From NCBI RefSeq assembly GCF_900105415.1, contig NZ_FNSM01000001.1:6890001-6954000 (forward strand): DNA of 64,000 nucleotides, given 5' to 3'. The notes beneath the pieces were generated by a model. That model was given only the letters and a program-made list of their open reading frames with translations, had not been told where the DNA came from and ran no database searches. This DNA is from Streptomyces sp. TLI_105 (GTDB lineage Bacteria > Actinomycetota > Actinomycetes > Streptomycetales > Streptomycetaceae). Below, one piece after another: positions 1 to 12,067 of this stretch. Made by a program: the position numbers and the translations under genes. Positions within the stretch are counted from its first letter, which is position 1; every line of letters starts with the position of its first letter.

Positions 1-3021
<3,021 letters not shown>

Positions 3022-3101
3022 AGTTGCTCGCGTCCACTGTGTTAGTTCTGAAGCAACGAACACGCCCCCTGCGGGGTGCGGCGGTTCGTGAACTTCATAG
3101 A

Positions 3102-3220
3102 GTTTCGGTGGTCATAGCGTTAGGGAAACGCCCGGTTACATTCCGAACCCGGAAGCTAAGCCTTTCAGCGCCGATGGTACTGCAGGGGGGACCCTGTGGG
3201 AGAGTAGGACACCGCCGAAC
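3102..3220 (+). rRNA. rrf: 5S ribosomal RNA
   Basis: About 119 nt beginning GTTTCGGTGGTCATAGCG and closing with ACACCGCCGAAC, so the 5' and 3' ends pair as the terminal helix of 5S rRNA. The CCGAACCCGGAAG loop is present. An 80-nt spacer separates it from the 23S end, and no tRNA is visible in that spacer. Confidence 0.97.
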
Positions 3221-3228
3221 AATTTTTA

Positions 3229-3269
3229 GCCTCAACCCCCGGACTCCGTCCGGGGGTTGAGGCATTTTT
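3229..3269 (+). terminator. Intrinsic terminator of the rRNA operon
   Basis: Perfect inverted repeat of 15 bp (GCCTCAACCCCCGGA and its complement, arms 3229-3243 and 3249-3263) around the 5-nt loop CTCCG, followed by CATTTTTG. It sits 9 nt after 5S and before the next coding start. The T-run lies only on the plus-strand side, so it is directional. Confidence 0.93.
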
Positions 3270-3367
3270 GCGTTCCGGGGCCGGAGGGGACCCTGTGCGC
3301 CCCCGCGTCGTGGCTGAGGGTAAGGTCGGGGGGCAATGTCGGCACCATCCCAGCAGGAGGCCCCCGG

Positions 3368-3976
3368 GTGGAGGTCCAGGAGACTCGCGTTCAGACCGAC
3401 CGGGTCCTCACCATCCCCAACATTCTCAGCATGGCGCGCCTCGTCGGCGTGCCGCTGTTTCTGTGGCTGATTCTCCGTCCGGAGTTCGGCGGGCCCAAGA
3501 GTGACGGGTGGGCGCTTCTCGTCCTGGCGCTCAGCGGCGTCAGCGACTATCTCGACGGAAAGCTCGCGCGGCGCTGGAACCAGATCAGCAGCCTCGGCCG
3601 GCTGCTCGATCCTGCCGCCGACCGGTTGTACATCCTGTCCACTCTCGTGGGGCTCACCTGGCGGGAGATCCTGCCGCTGTGGCTGACCGCCGCGCTCCTG
3701 GCGCGCGAGGCCATGCTGCTCGTGATGGTGGGAATCCTCCGCCGGCACGGCTACCCGCCGCCGCAGGTGAACTTCCTCGGGAAAGCTGCCACTTTCAACT
3801 TGATGTACGCGTTCCCGCTGCTGCTTCTCAGTGACGGAACGGGCTGGCTGTCGTCACTCGCTGAAGTTTTCGGGTGGGCCTTCGCCGGATGGGGTACAAC
3901 TCTGTATTGGTGGGCAGGGATCCTCTACGTGGTCCAGGTCCGCCGACTCGTGAAGGCGGATACCGTGGCCGATTAA
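3368..3976 (+). CDS. CDP-alcohol phosphatidyltransferase family membrane protein (PgsA2-like)
   Basis: About 202 residues with several hydrophobic helices. It carries the full CDP-alcohol phosphotransferase signature D-x2-DG-x2-AR-x8-G-x3-D-x3-D, read as DYLDG, KLARR and GRLLDPAADR. Such enzymes move a phosphatidyl or related group from a CDP-alcohol to an acceptor at the membrane. The acceptor cannot be told from sequence. I chose the GTG at 3368 because AGGAGG lies at 3355-3360; an in-frame extension upstream would start inside the rRNA terminator. A TAAGGT hexamer at 3321-3326 is a possible -10. In mycobacteria the equivalent gene (pgsA2) heads the same DUF881/garA/glycine-cleavage block, which supports the assignment. 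Confidence 0.9.
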   Translation: MEVQETRVQTDRVLTIPNILSMARLVGVPLFLWLILRPEFGGPKSDGWALLVLALSGVSDYLDGKLARRWNQISSLGRLLDPAADRLYILSTLVGLTWREILPLWLTAALLAREAMLLVMVGILRRHGYPPPQVNFLGKAATFNLMYAFPLLLLSDGTGWLSSLAEVFGWAFAGWGTTLYWWAGILYVVQVRRLVKADTVAD

Positions 3977-4092
3977 GCCCGTCTGTCCTGTGTCGAGCAG
4001 CGTCGCCGGCAACATCGAGGACCTCGAAGGGCCCCTGAGCAGACAGGTGAAGTCGGCAGGACCGTCGTCTCTTCAAGGAGGACGCTTCCGAC

Positions 4093-6588
4093 ATGAAGGC
4101 CGTCGTGATGGCCGGTGGCGAAGGAACCCGCCTTCGCCCCATGACCTCGAGCATGCCCAAGCCTCTTCTGCCGGTGGTGAACCGGCCGATCATGGAGCAC
4201 GTCCTACGACTGCTCAAGAGGCACGGTCTCAACGAGACCGTCGTCACCGTGCAGTTTCTCGCCTCTCTCGTCAGGAACTATTTCGGTGACGGCGAAGAGC
4301 TCGGGATGGAGCTCACGTATGCCAACGAGGAAAAGCCACTCGGTACAGCGGGAAGTGTGAAGAACGCCGAGGAAGCGTTGAAGGACGACGCTTTTCTCGT
4401 CATCTCGGGTGACGCACTCACCGATTTCGATCTCACCGATCTCATCGCCTTCCACAAGGAGAAGGGCGCCCTCGTCACGGTCTGTCTGACCCGGGTGCCG
4501 AATCCGCTGGAATTCGGGATCACGATCGTCGACGAAGAGGGCAAGGTCGAGCGCTTCCTGGAGAAACCCACCTGGGGGCAGGTCTTCTCGGACACCGTGA
4601 ACACGGGCATCTACGTGATGGAACCCGAGGTGTTCGACTACGTCGAGGCGGACGTTCCGGTCGACTGGTCGGGCGATGTCTTCCCTCAGCTCATGAAGGA
4701 GGGCAAGCCGATCTTCGGCTATGTCGCCGAGGGCTACTGGGAGGACGTCGGCACCCACGAGAGCTATGTCAAGGCGCAGGCGGACGTCCTGGAGGGCAAG
4801 GTCCAGGTCGACATCGACGGCTTCGAGATCTCTCCCGGGGTGTGGGTCGCGGAAGGCGCCGAAGTACATCCCGACGCCGTGCTCCGCGGACCGCTCTACA
4901 TCGGTGACTACGCCAAGGTCGAGGCGGACGCCGAGATCCGTGAGCACACCGTCATCGGCTCGAACGTGGTCGTGAAGAGCGGTGCGTTCCTGCACAAGGC
5001 GGTCGTCCACGACAACGTCTACCTCGGGCAGCAGAGCAATCTGCGGGGCTGTGTGATCGGGAAGAACACCGACATCATGCGGGCCGCCCGGATCGAGGAC
5101 GGGGCCGTCATCGGGGACGAGTGCCTCGTGGGCGAAGAATCGATCGTGCAGGGGAACGTGCGCGTCTACCCCTTCAAGACGATCGAGGCCGGCGCCTTCG
5201 TCAACACCTCGGTCATCTGGGAGTCCCGAGGGCAGGCCCATCTCTTCGGGGCGCGCGGGGTCTCCGGCATCCTGAACGTCGAGATCACACCCGAGCTGGC
5301 CGTGCGGCTCGCGGGAGCGTACGCGACGACCCTCAAGAAGGGTTCGACCGTCACCACCGCGCGCGACCACTCCCGGGGTGCCCGGGCGCTGAAGCGGGCG
5401 GTGATCTCCGCGCTGCAGGCCAGCGCCATCGACGTACGGGACCTGGAGAACGTACCGCTGCCGGTGGCGCGGCAGCAGACCGCGCGCGGCAGCGCCGGCG
5501 GGATCATGATCAGAACCTCGCCCGGGGTGCCGGACTCGGTGGACATCATGTTCTTCGACGAACGCGGGGCGGACCTTTCCCAGGCGCAGCAGCGGAAGCT
5601 CGATCGGGTGTTCGCGCGCCAGGAGTACCGGAGGGCGTTCCCGGGCGAGATCGGCGACCTCTCCTTCCCGGCGAGCGTCTTCGACTCGTACACCGGCTCG
5701 CTGTTGCGGAACGTCGACACCACCGGGATCGCGGAAGCCGGCCTGAAGGTCGTCGTGGACGCCTCCAACGGCAGCGCCGGGCTCGTACTGCCCAGTCTGC
5801 TCGGGCGGCTCCAGGTCGACTCACTGACGATCAATCCCGGGCTCGACGAGTCCCGGCCCACCGAGTCGGCCGAGAGCCGTCGGGCCGGGCTCGTACGCCT
5901 CGGGGAGATCGTGGCCTCGGCGCGCGCCGCGTTCGGGGTGCGCTTCGACCCCGTCGGTGAACGGCTCTCGCTGGTGGACGAGCGCGGGCGGATCATCGAG
6001 GACGACCGGGCGCTCCTGGTGCTGCTCGACCTGGTGGCGGCCGAGCGGAGGTCCGGGCGGGTCGCGCTGCCGGTGACCACCACGAGAATCGCCGAGCAGG
6101 TCGCCGCGTACCACGGCACCCAGGTCGAGTGGACGACCACCTCGCCCGACGACCTCACGCGGGTCGGGCGCGAGGAGTCGACGATCTTCGGCGGCGACGG
6201 GCGTGGCGGGTTCATCGTGCCCGAGTTCAGCAGCGTCTTCGACGGGGCCGCCGCCTTCGTGCGGCTGATCGGTCTCGTGGCGCGGACGCAGCTCACGCTG
6301 AGCCAGATCGATGCCCGGATCCCGCGGGCGCACGTCCTGAAGAAGGACATCGCGACCCCGTGGGCCGTGAAGGGACTGGTGATGCGCCGGGTGGTGGAGG
6401 CGGCGGGCAGCCGCTCCGTGGACACCACCGACGGAGTCCGGGTGGTCGAGGCCGACGGGCGGTGGGTGATGGTGCTGCCCGACCCCGCGGAGGCCGTCAC
6501 CCATCTGTGGGCGGAGGGCCCCGACGACGCCTCCGCGCAGGCCCTGCTCGACGAGTGGGCCGAGGTGGTCGACAGCGCAGGTCGCTGA
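4093..6588 (+). CDS. Mannose-1-phosphate guanylyltransferase-like protein fused to a degenerate phosphomannomutase domain
   Basis: 831 residues. Residues 1 to about 235 form a nucleotidyltransferase with the signature [11 protein letters not shown] near residues 8-18 and the MPKPLLPV motif. Residues of about 250-370 are hexapeptide (left-handed beta-helix) repeats. From about 385 to the end is a phosphohexomutase-like region. The first part should make an NDP-sugar, probably GDP-mannose, for envelope glycans. The mutase part looks catalytically dead: the phosphoserine loop (normally TASHNP) is replaced near residue 472 by RTSPGVPDS, and the metal loop reads DPVGER near residue 619 instead of DGDADR. 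An AAGGAGG ribosome site precedes the ATG. Nucleotide preference (GTP or another) is inferred. Confidence 0.88.
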   Translation: MKAVVMAGGEGTRLRPMTSSMPKPLLPVVNRPIMEHVLRLLKRHGLNETVVTVQFLASLVRNYFGDGEELGMELTYANEEKPLGTAGSVKNAEEALKDDAFLVISGDALTDFDLTDLIAFHKEKGALVTVCLTRVPNPLEFGITIVDEEGKVERFLEKPTWGQVFSDTVNTGIYVMEPEVFDYVEADVPVDWSGDVFPQLMKEGKPIFGYVAEGYWEDVGTHESYVKAQADVLEGKVQVDIDGFEISPGVWVAEGAEVHPDAVLRGPLYIGDYAKVEADAEIREHTVIGSNVVVKSGAFLHKAVVHDNVYLGQQSNLRGCVIGKNTDIMRAARIEDGAVIGDECLVGEESIVQGNVRVYPFKTIEAGAFVNTSVIWESRGQAHLFGARGVSGILNVEITPELAVRLAGAYATTLKKGSTVTTARDHSRGARALKRAVISALQASAIDVRDLENVPLPVARQQTARGSAGGIMIRTSPGVPDSVDIMFFDERGADLSQAQQRKLDRVFARQEYRRAFPGEIGDLSFPASVFDSYTGSLLRNVDTTGIAEAGLKVVVDASNGSAGLVLPSLLGRLQVDSLTINPGLDESRPTESAESRRAGLVRLGEIVASARAAFGVRFDPVGERLSLVDERGRIIEDDRALLVLLDLVAAERRSGRVALPVTTTRIAEQVAAYHGTQVEWTTTSPDDLTRVGREESTIFGGDGRGGFIVPEFSSVFDGAAAFVRLIGLVARTQLTLSQIDARIPRAHVLKKDIATPWAVKGLVMRRVVEAAGSRSVDTTDGVRVVEADGRWVMVLPDPAEAVTHLWAEGPDDASAQALLDEWAEVVDSAGR

Positions 6589-6689
6589 CGGTTCGGGCGG
6601 GTTCGGCCGGGAGGTGTCCGTGGGGCGCCTCCCGGTCGTACGGAGGGGCCATTCGGCGGTAGGCCGTGCGACGTGCGACGATGTGCGGC

Positions 6690-7619
6690 ATGTCGCAGCA
6701 GCACCCCGTTCGGAGCACCGGATCGTCGCCGCCGCGTCCGGACGCGTCCATGTCGCTGCTGAACAACGTGATCGACCACGCGCTCGACGACGGCTACGCC
6801 GAGGCGACGGCCCGGCGAGCGGCCGAGGGGGGTGGGCTGCCCCGTAACCTGCGGGCCAAACTGGGCGTCGCCGCGGGTCTTCTGCTCGCCGCCGTCGTGG
6901 TGACCGTGGGCGCGGCCGAGGCGCGGATCTCCGCGCCGGTCGTCGCCAAGGAGCGGCAGGACCTGATCGACCGGATCGACAAGGAGACGTCCGCCGCCGA
7001 CCGGCTGGAGGAGGACGTCGAGCGGATCCGGGCCGAGGTCGGGGAGCGCCAGCGGCAGGCCCTGCAGCAGCACGGCGGGGACCAGGCCGAGCTCGTGGCC
7101 CTGCTGTCGGGCGCGACGCCGGTGCACGGCCCCGGGGTGAGGCTCGTGGTCGACGACGCCAAGGACACCGACACCGGTGGTGGCGGACCGCGGGAGAGCA
7201 CGGGCTTCTCCGACACGGGCCGGGTCCGCGACCGGGACATGCAGCGGGTGATCAACGGTCTGTGGGAGTCGGGTGCCGAGGCGGTCGCGATCAACGGGCA
7301 GCGGCTGACGTCGCTGTCAGCGATCCGGGCGGCCGGTGACGCCATACTGGTCGACAACAAGCCGCTGGTGCCGCCGTACACCGTCCTCGCCGTGGGGGAC
7401 GGGCAGCGGCTGAGCACCGCGTTCCAGGACAGCGCCGACGGGCAGTACCTGCACGCGCTGGTGGAGAACTTCGGGATCAGGAGCAGGATCTCGGTCGAGG
7501 GCGATGTGCGCCTGCCGGCCGCGCCGAGCCTGACCGTACGTACCGCAGAGCCGAGGGGGGCCGGGGTGGCGACGCCCTCCGGTCGGGCCACGGCCGACAC
7601 AGGGAAGGGCACATCGTGA
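6690..7619 (+). CDS. DUF881 membrane protein (first of two)
   Basis: About 309 residues. After a cytoplasmic N-terminus there is one membrane helix (LGVAAGLLLAAVVVTVG), then a coiled-coil stretch rich in Glu/Arg/Gln and a DUF881 domain containing GPGVRLVVDDA and GAEAVAINGQRLT. DUF881 proteins flank sbp in many Gram-positives, often near division genes; their role is not established. I prefer the ATG at 6690 (MSQQH) over 6666 or 6681, because 6666 would add an unlikely basic leader. The stop overlaps the next GTG by 4 nt (GTGA), so the trio 6690-8901 is translationally coupled. Confidence 0.85.
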   Translation: MSQQHPVRSTGSSPPRPDASMSLLNNVIDHALDDGYAEATARRAAEGGGLPRNLRAKLGVAAGLLLAAVVVTVGAAEARISAPVVAKERQDLIDRIDKETSAADRLEEDVERIRAEVGERQRQALQQHGGDQAELVALLSGATPVHGPGVRLVVDDAKDTDTGGGGPRESTGFSDTGRVRDRDMQRVINGLWESGAEAVAINGQRLTSLSAIRAAGDAILVDNKPLVPPYTVLAVGDGQRLSTAFQDSADGQYLHALVENFGIRSRISVEGDVRLPAAPSLTVRTAEPRGAGVATPSGRATADTGKGTS

Positions 7620-7948
7620 TCGCCGTACTGGGCCTGATCGTCGGAGTCGTGGTCGGACTGTTGGTCCGCCCCGAGGTTCCGGCGGTGGTGGAGCCCTATC
7701 TTCCGATCGCCGTGGTCGCCGCCCTCGACGCGGTCTTCGGCGGCCTGCGGGCCATGCTGGACGGGATCTTCGTCGACAAGGTCTTCGTGGTTTCGTTCCT
7801 TTCCAACGTGGTCGTGGCCGCGCTGATCGTCTTCCTCGGCGACAAGCTGGGCGTGGGCGCGCAGCTGTCGACCGGTGTGGTCGTCGTGCTCGGCATCCGT
7901 ATCTTCTCCAACGCGGCCGCCATCCGGCGTCACGTCTTCCGGGCGTGA
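7616..7948 (+). CDS. sbp: Small basic family protein (Sbp, DUF1290)
   Basis: 110 residues, almost entirely hydrophobic: three predicted membrane helices with a short conserved centre, ALDAVFGGLRAMLDG, typical of the small-basic-protein family. It is coupled to both neighbours by GTGA overlaps (GTG at 7616 and the next GTG at 7945). The DUF881-sbp-DUF881 order matches Rv1823-Rv1825 of mycobacteria and ylxW/ylxX-type loci elsewhere, so a membrane complex of the three products is likely. The molecular function is unknown. Confidence 0.9.
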   Translation: MIAVLGLIVGVVVGLLVRPEVPAVVEPYLPIAVVAALDAVFGGLRAMLDGIFVDKVFVVSFLSNVVVAALIVFLGDKLGVGAQLSTGVVVVLGIRIFSNAAAIRRHVFRA

Positions 7949-8901
7949 GGCCGATGAGCGAGAACCCCCAGAACTCCGAGAACCCTCAGAACTCCGGGAA
8001 CCCGGAGCGGCCCGAGAAGCCCGAGGCCCCCGAGGCCGGCAAGCCAGAGGCCCCCGAGACGTCGAAGCCCGAGCAGCGGGGCGAGGAAGTCCGGCCGCCT
8101 GAGGCGCCTCAGGCACCCGAGGCGCCCGACGCGCCGGTCGTGACGGGGCCGCCGGCCGTGGCCGCGTCGCCCGTCGCCGAGCCGAGCGGGCGGCGGAGGC
8201 TCGCCTCCGCCCTGTGGCCGCCGCGGGTGACCCGGGCTCAACTCGTCGTTGCTCTCCTGCTGTTCGTCCTCGGTCTCGGGCTGGCCATCCAGGTCTCCTC
8301 GACGAGCGAGAACAGCGCGCTGCGCGGGGCCCGCCAGGAGGACCTCGTGCGGATCCTCGACGAACTCGACGACCGCACGCAGCGCCTGGAGGACGAGAAG
8401 GCCCGCCTGGAGAAGCAGCGCTCCGAGCTGGAGTCAAGCTCGGACCAGGCCGAGGAGGCGCGCAGGCAGACCCAGGAGAAGGAGCGGCAGCTCGGCATCC
8501 TGGCCGGCACCGTCGCCGCCGAGGGGCCGGGCATCACCCTCACGGTGGGGGATCCCGCCGGGGCGGTCGAGTCGGACATGCTGCTCGACGCCATCCAGGA
8601 GCTGCGTGCGGCGGGTGCCGAGGCGATCCAGGTGAACGGCGTCCGGGTCGTCGCGGACAGTTATTTCACCGGTAGTGGTGAGGACATGCGGATCGATGGA
8701 ACGAAGGTGGCCGCTCCGTACGTCTTCAAGGTCATCGGCAAGCCGGAGGATCTCGAGCCCGCGCTCAACATCCCCGGCGGTGTCGTGCAGACCCTGGAGA
8801 AGGAGCAGGCCACAGCCACGGTGGAGCGGTCGGCGAAGATCGTCGTCGACGCCTTGCGACCCGCGAAGCGGCCTGACTACGCTCAGTCGTCCTCCCAGTG
8901 A
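7945..8901 (+). CDS. DUF881 membrane protein (second of two)
   Basis: 318 residues. The first ~85 are low complexity, rich in Glu, Pro, Asn and Ala (repeats of PQNSENP and PEAPE type). A membrane helix follows (LVVALLLFVLGLGLAIQV), then a coiled coil (LDDRTQRLEDEKARLEKQ and on) and a DUF881 domain with GPGITLTVGDP and GAEAIQVNGVRV. The GTG at 7945 overlaps the stop of sbp; the ATG at 7954 is an alternative start. The acidic, proline-rich N-terminal tail is absent from its paralogue at 6690-7619 and may be a cytoplasmic interaction tail (inference). Confidence 0.85.
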   Translation: MRPMSENPQNSENPQNSGNPERPEKPEAPEAGKPEAPETSKPEQRGEEVRPPEAPQAPEAPDAPVVTGPPAVAASPVAEPSGRRRLASALWPPRVTRAQLVVALLLFVLGLGLAIQVSSTSENSALRGARQEDLVRILDELDDRTQRLEDEKARLEKQRSELESSSDQAEEARRQTQEKERQLGILAGTVAAEGPGITLTVGDPAGAVESDMLLDAIQELRAAGAEAIQVNGVRVVADSYFTGSGEDMRIDGTKVAAPYVFKVIGKPEDLEPALNIPGGVVQTLEKEQATATVERSAKIVVDALRPAKRPDYAQSSSQ

Positions 8902-9090
8902 GAAGGGGACGAGGGGGTTCCCGCGACAAGGGCATGACGTTGCGGGGGGTCGGCGCACCACAAGGGTGGTGCGTGGTGGAAACTGTCCGGAGGATACGGA
9001 CGTTGTGAAGGTGTCCGGGTCGGCAGGTGTGAAGGATCTCGGTTCGTCCTGCCCCACGGGCGGGTCTGTTTCGGTCAAGGGGAATCGCCC
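8902..9090 (+). other. Non-coding leader before the FHA gene, with a stem-loop
   Basis: 189 nt without a credible gene. It contains a perfect hairpin CGCACCAC-AAGG-GTGGTGCG at 8954-8973 with no T-run. In mycobacteria gcvH occupies this position between the DUF881 gene and garA; here it is absent. Confidence 0.5.
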
Positions 9091-9924
9091 GTGAAGTTGT
9101 TTGCGAAGTTGTTCGGCAAGAGCGCACGCGAGGACGGCGGCAACGCCAGGCACGCCGCGCCGCGCCACGCCCAGAGCGAGGAGCAGGGCGGCGAGCGCCC
9201 GCTCTTCCGTGACGAGGTCGAGGGTCGGGGCGGTGACATTCCGGGCACGCAGGGCGCGTCTTCTGTTGACCCCGCCGGGGCCGCCCGCATAGGTTTCGGA
9301 GAACCATCAACCTCAAGTACGGGTGGAGGGTTCACGCCCGACCCGTACGCGACACAGACCTCCGCGGGGCAGCCGCGGCAGGAGGATGCGTCCATGCCGG
9401 TGTGTACGAGGTGCGGTCACCGCAACGCGGCGGACAGCCGCTTCTGCTCCCACTGCGGTACGCCGCTGCGGGGCGGGGTCGCCGCCGAGCGCGCGTCGGA
9501 GACGACGTCGACGATCTCCATCTCGGGCATCGAGGCGTACGAAGCGGAGGTCACCGGTCAGACCGCCCTTCCGTCGCTGTCTCCCGAGGCGCTGGCGGCC
9601 GTGGAGGCGCTGCCTTCGGGCTCCGCGCTCCTCGTGGTGCGCCGGGGGCCGAACTCGGGCAGCCGGTTCCTGCTCGACGGCGAGCTGACGACGGCCGGCC
9701 GTCACCCGCAGAGCGACATCTTCCTGGACGACTTCACCGTCTCCCGGCGGCATGTCGAGTTCCGGCGGGCGCAGGACGGCAGCTTCACCGTCGCCGACGT
9801 CGGCAGCCTCAACGGCACGTACGTCAACCGTGAGCCGATCGACTCGGTCGTCCTGTCCAACGGCGACGAGGTGCAGATCGGCAAGTACCGGCTGGTCTTC
9901 TACTCGAGCCAGCGAGGCGTGTGA
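9091..9924 (+). CDS. garA: GarA/OdhI-type FHA protein with an N-terminal zinc ribbon
   Basis: 277 residues. Residues 1-100 are low complexity. Residues 105-122 are a zinc ribbon (C105, C108, C119, C122 in CTRCGH and FCSHCGTPL). Residues 137-140 read ETTS, the phosphorylation motif of GarA and OdhI. An FHA domain spans about 180-270 (GRHPQSD, SRRHVEF, SLNGTYVN). In mycobacteria and corynebacteria the unphosphorylated FHA protein inhibits 2-oxoglutarate dehydrogenase, and PknG phosphorylation relieves this; a like role is inferred here. AAGGGG lies before the GTG. An internal ATG at 9394 would give a shorter protein starting just before the zinc ribbon, close to GarA size, so the true start is uncertain. 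Confidence 0.85.
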   Translation: MKLFAKLFGKSAREDGGNARHAAPRHAQSEEQGGERPLFRDEVEGRGGDIPGTQGASSVDPAGAARIGFGEPSTSSTGGGFTPDPYATQTSAGQPRQEDASMPVCTRCGHRNAADSRFCSHCGTPLRGGVAAERASETTSTISISGIEAYEAEVTGQTALPSLSPEALAAVEALPSGSALLVVRRGPNSGSRFLLDGELTTAGRHPQSDIFLDDFTVSRRHVEFRRAQDGSFTVADVGSLNGTYVNREPIDSVVLSNGDEVQIGKYRLVFYSSQRGV

Positions 9925-9954
9925 CGCCTCGGGGAATCCCTTCAGGGAAGGTCC

Positions 9955-10701
9955 ATGCTGCGAACACCGACGGGCGGTGCCGGATCCGGCACCGCCACCG
10001 CGGGCGAACGGCTGGTCAGCATCGGCACGGTGCTGAACCAGCTGCGCGACGAATTTCCCGAAGTGACGATCTCCAAGATCCGGTTCCTGGAGGCCGAGGG
10101 GCTGGTCGAGCCCCGGCGGACGGCCTCCGGGTACCGGAAGTTCAGCCCGGAGGACGTGGAGCGTCTCGCCCGCATCCTGCGGATGCAGCGGGACCACTAT
10201 CTTCCGCTGAAGGTGATCCGTGAGCACCTCGACGCCCTCGCGCGGGGCGAGGAGATCAAGCTTCCGGCACCCGGCCGTCGGCGGGACCTGCTGGAAGGGG
10301 CCTGGGAGCAGGACGAGGCGGAGACACCGACCGTCGCGCGGCTCGGACGGGCCGAGCTGATCGCCGCCGCCGAGGTGACCGAGGCCGAGCTCGCCGAATG
10401 GGAGTCGTACGGCCTGATCGCCGAGACGGAGGGCGGCGGCTACGACGCCGACGCCGTCACCGTCGCCAGGCTTGTCGCGGATCTGGGGAGATTCGGTCTG
10501 GAACCCCGGCACCTGCGGGCCGTCAAGGCGGCCGCCGACCGGGAGGCCGGGCTGATCGAGCAGGTGGTCGCGCCGCTGCGCCGGCACCGTAACCCGCAGA
10601 CCAGAGCCCATGCGGAGGCCACCGCGAAGGAGCTCGCCGCGCAGTCGGTGCGGCTGCACGCGGCCCTCGTCCAGACCGCCCTGGGGATCCGGCTCCAGTG
10701 A
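9955..10701 (+). CDS. ftsR: MerR-family regulator FtsR (Rv1828-like)
   Basis: 248 residues. A MerR-type winged helix lies near residues 20-85 (TISKIRFLEAEGL, RTASGYRKFSPEDVERL), and a second helical segment follows without the usual effector domain. A GGGAAGG ribosome site precedes the ATG, 30 nt after garA, so the two are probably one transcript. Orthologues next to garA (Rv1828, corynebacterial FtsR) bind DNA upstream of ftsZ and other division genes. Synteny and the HTH support the name; the targets are inferred. Confidence 0.85.
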   Translation: MLRTPTGGAGSGTATAGERLVSIGTVLNQLRDEFPEVTISKIRFLEAEGLVEPRRTASGYRKFSPEDVERLARILRMQRDHYLPLKVIREHLDALARGEEIKLPAPGRRRDLLEGAWEQDEAETPTVARLGRAELIAAAEVTEAELAEWESYGLIAETEGGGYDADAVTVARLVADLGRFGLEPRHLRAVKAAADREAGLIEQVVAPLRRHRNPQTRAHAEATAKELAAQSVRLHAALVQTALGIRLQ

Positions 10702-10766
10702 CCCGGTGAGGCGTCCGGCGGGGGCCCGACTATCCAAACCGGTCGGGCACGTCCTAGGGTTGCTGT

Positions 10767-11240
10767 GTGAACGAGCTCGACGTTGTGGGTGTCCGGGTGG
10801 AAATGCCCTCCAACCAGCCGATCGTGCTCCTGCGTGAAGTGGGAGGCGATCGGTACCTCCCCATCTGGATCGGACCGGGGGAGGCGACCGCGATCGCCTT
10901 CGCCCAGCAGGGGATGGCCCCGCCGCGGCCGCTGACGCACGACCTGTTCAAGGACGTGCTGGAGGCCGTGGGACAGGAGCTCACCGAGGTCCGCATCACG
11001 GATCTGCGTGACGGGGTCTTCTACGCCGAGCTGGTCTTCGCCAGCGGCGTCGAGGTGAGCGCGCGGCCGTCGGACGCGATAGCGCTGGCCCTTCGGACCG
11101 GGACGCCGATCTTCGGCAGCGACGGTGTGCTGGACGACGCAGGCATCGCGATCCCGGACGAGCAGGAGGACGAGGTGGAGAAGTTCCGCGAGTTCCTCGA
11201 CCAGATCTCACCGGAGGATTTCGGAAGCAGCAGCCAGTGA
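10767..11240 (+). CDS. Bifunctional nuclease family protein (DUF151)
   Basis: 157 residues. The DUF151 core is clear (REVGGDRYLPIWIGPGEATAIAFA, then SARPSDAIALALR), with an acidic C-terminus (EDEVEKFREFLDQI). The family is annotated for DNase/RNase activity from a plant founder; bacterial roles are unsettled. It is the Rv1829 equivalent in this block. A TAGGGT box at 10755-10760 is 6 nt before the GTG and there is no ribosome site, so the mRNA is probably leaderless from its own promoter. Confidence 0.88.
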   Translation: MNELDVVGVRVEMPSNQPIVLLREVGGDRYLPIWIGPGEATAIAFAQQGMAPPRPLTHDLFKDVLEAVGQELTEVRITDLRDGVFYAELVFASGVEVSARPSDAIALALRTGTPIFGSDGVLDDAGIAIPDEQEDEVEKFREFLDQISPEDFGSSSQ

Positions 11241-11342
11241 GGCGCAGCGGTCCGGCCGGAGGCCGTTCGCGGGGTGCCGTCAGAGCATTCGAGTAGCCTT
11301 TCCCGGGAGAGGGACACGCGAAACCACTCTCAGGGTGATTAT

Positions 11343-11398
11343 CACTCGGCGTGCCGAGTGTGGCGATCGTTGACGCACCCCTAGTGACTGCCTACCTT
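11343..11398 (+). promoter_or_regulatory. Promoter with adjacent palindrome before the second MerR gene
   Basis: TTGACG at 11370-11375 and TACCTT at 11393-11398 are spaced 17 nt, a close match to the housekeeping consensus. Just upstream, CACTCGGC-GT-GCCGAGTG at 11343-11360 is an 8-bp inverted repeat, placed like an operator. The MerR protein encoded downstream is an obvious candidate ligand (inference). Confidence 0.7.
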
Positions 11399-11432
11399 CG
11401 TGTGGGCAGGTCAAGGACGGAGGGTCGGCGTG

Positions 11433-12050
11433 ATGAGCAGCGCGGACGGTACGGCAGGGAGCTCCCTCGGACGCGCGTCCGGAGAGAGCGGTCCGTATCC
11501 GCTTCACGGCAGTGTGGGCGACTTCGGGACGGACACCGGTGTCGGCATCGCCGACGCGGCGATCGGCTACCGCGGACCGACGGCCTGCGCGGCCGCCGGG
11601 ATCACCTATCGCCAGCTGGACTACTGGGCGCGCACCGGACTCGTGGAGCCGAGCGTACGGCCGGCGTACGGGTCGGGGACCCAGCGGCTGTACAGCTTCC
11701 GCGACGTCGTCGTGCTGAAGATCGTCAAGCGTTTCCTCGACACCGGGGTGGCGCTGCAGAACATCCGGGCCGCGGTGCAGCACCTGCGTGCCCGGGGCTT
11801 CCGGGACCTGGAGCGGATGACGCTCATGAGCGACGGGGCCACGGTCTACGAGTGCTCCTCGCCCGACGAGGTCGTCGACCTCCTCCAGGGCGGTCAGGGC
11901 GTCTTCGGCATCGCCGTCGGGGTGGTCTGGCGCGACGTCGAGGCCGCGCTCTCGCAGCTCCACGGGGAGCGCGTCGACACCGGCGAGACGCTGGTCGGGC
12001 ACAACCCCGGCGACGAGCTGGCGCGACGACGGCGCGACAGGGCGGTCTGA
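11433..12050 (+). CDS. MerR-family regulator (Rv1830-like)
   Basis: About 205 residues. A MerR helix-turn-helix covers residues ~45-115 (ACAAAGITYRQLDYWARTGLVEPSV, RLYSFRDVVVLKIVKRFLDTG). The C-terminal part (GVFGIAVGVVWRDVEAAL) has no recognisable effector pocket. GGAGGG precedes two adjacent starts, GTG 11430 and ATG 11433; I chose ATG. Position after the bifunctional nuclease matches Rv1830, a MerR protein linked to division control in mycobacteria. The preceding promoter carries a palindrome, so autoregulation is plausible. Confidence 0.85.
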   Translation: MSSADGTAGSSLGRASGESGPYPLHGSVGDFGTDTGVGIADAAIGYRGPTACAAAGITYRQLDYWARTGLVEPSVRPAYGSGTQRLYSFRDVVVLKIVKRFLDTGVALQNIRAAVQHLRARGFRDLERMTLMSDGATVYECSSPDEVVDLLQGGQGVFGIAVGVVWRDVEAALSQLHGERVDTGETLVGHNPGDELARRRRDRAV

Positions 12051-12067
12051 GGGCGTCCGTGGTCCGG

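Noticed and set aside
3257..3367. N-terminal extension of the phosphatidyltransferase
   Set aside because: It starts inside the rRNA terminator; the GTG at 3368 has a proper AGGAGG.
4204..7127. Long antisense frames (388 and 653 codons)
   Set aside because: Antisense to the transferase and DUF881 genes, without ribosome sites or recognisable domains.
8902..9090. gcvH expected here by synteny with mycobacteria
   Set aside because: No frame in the gap encodes a lipoyl domain.
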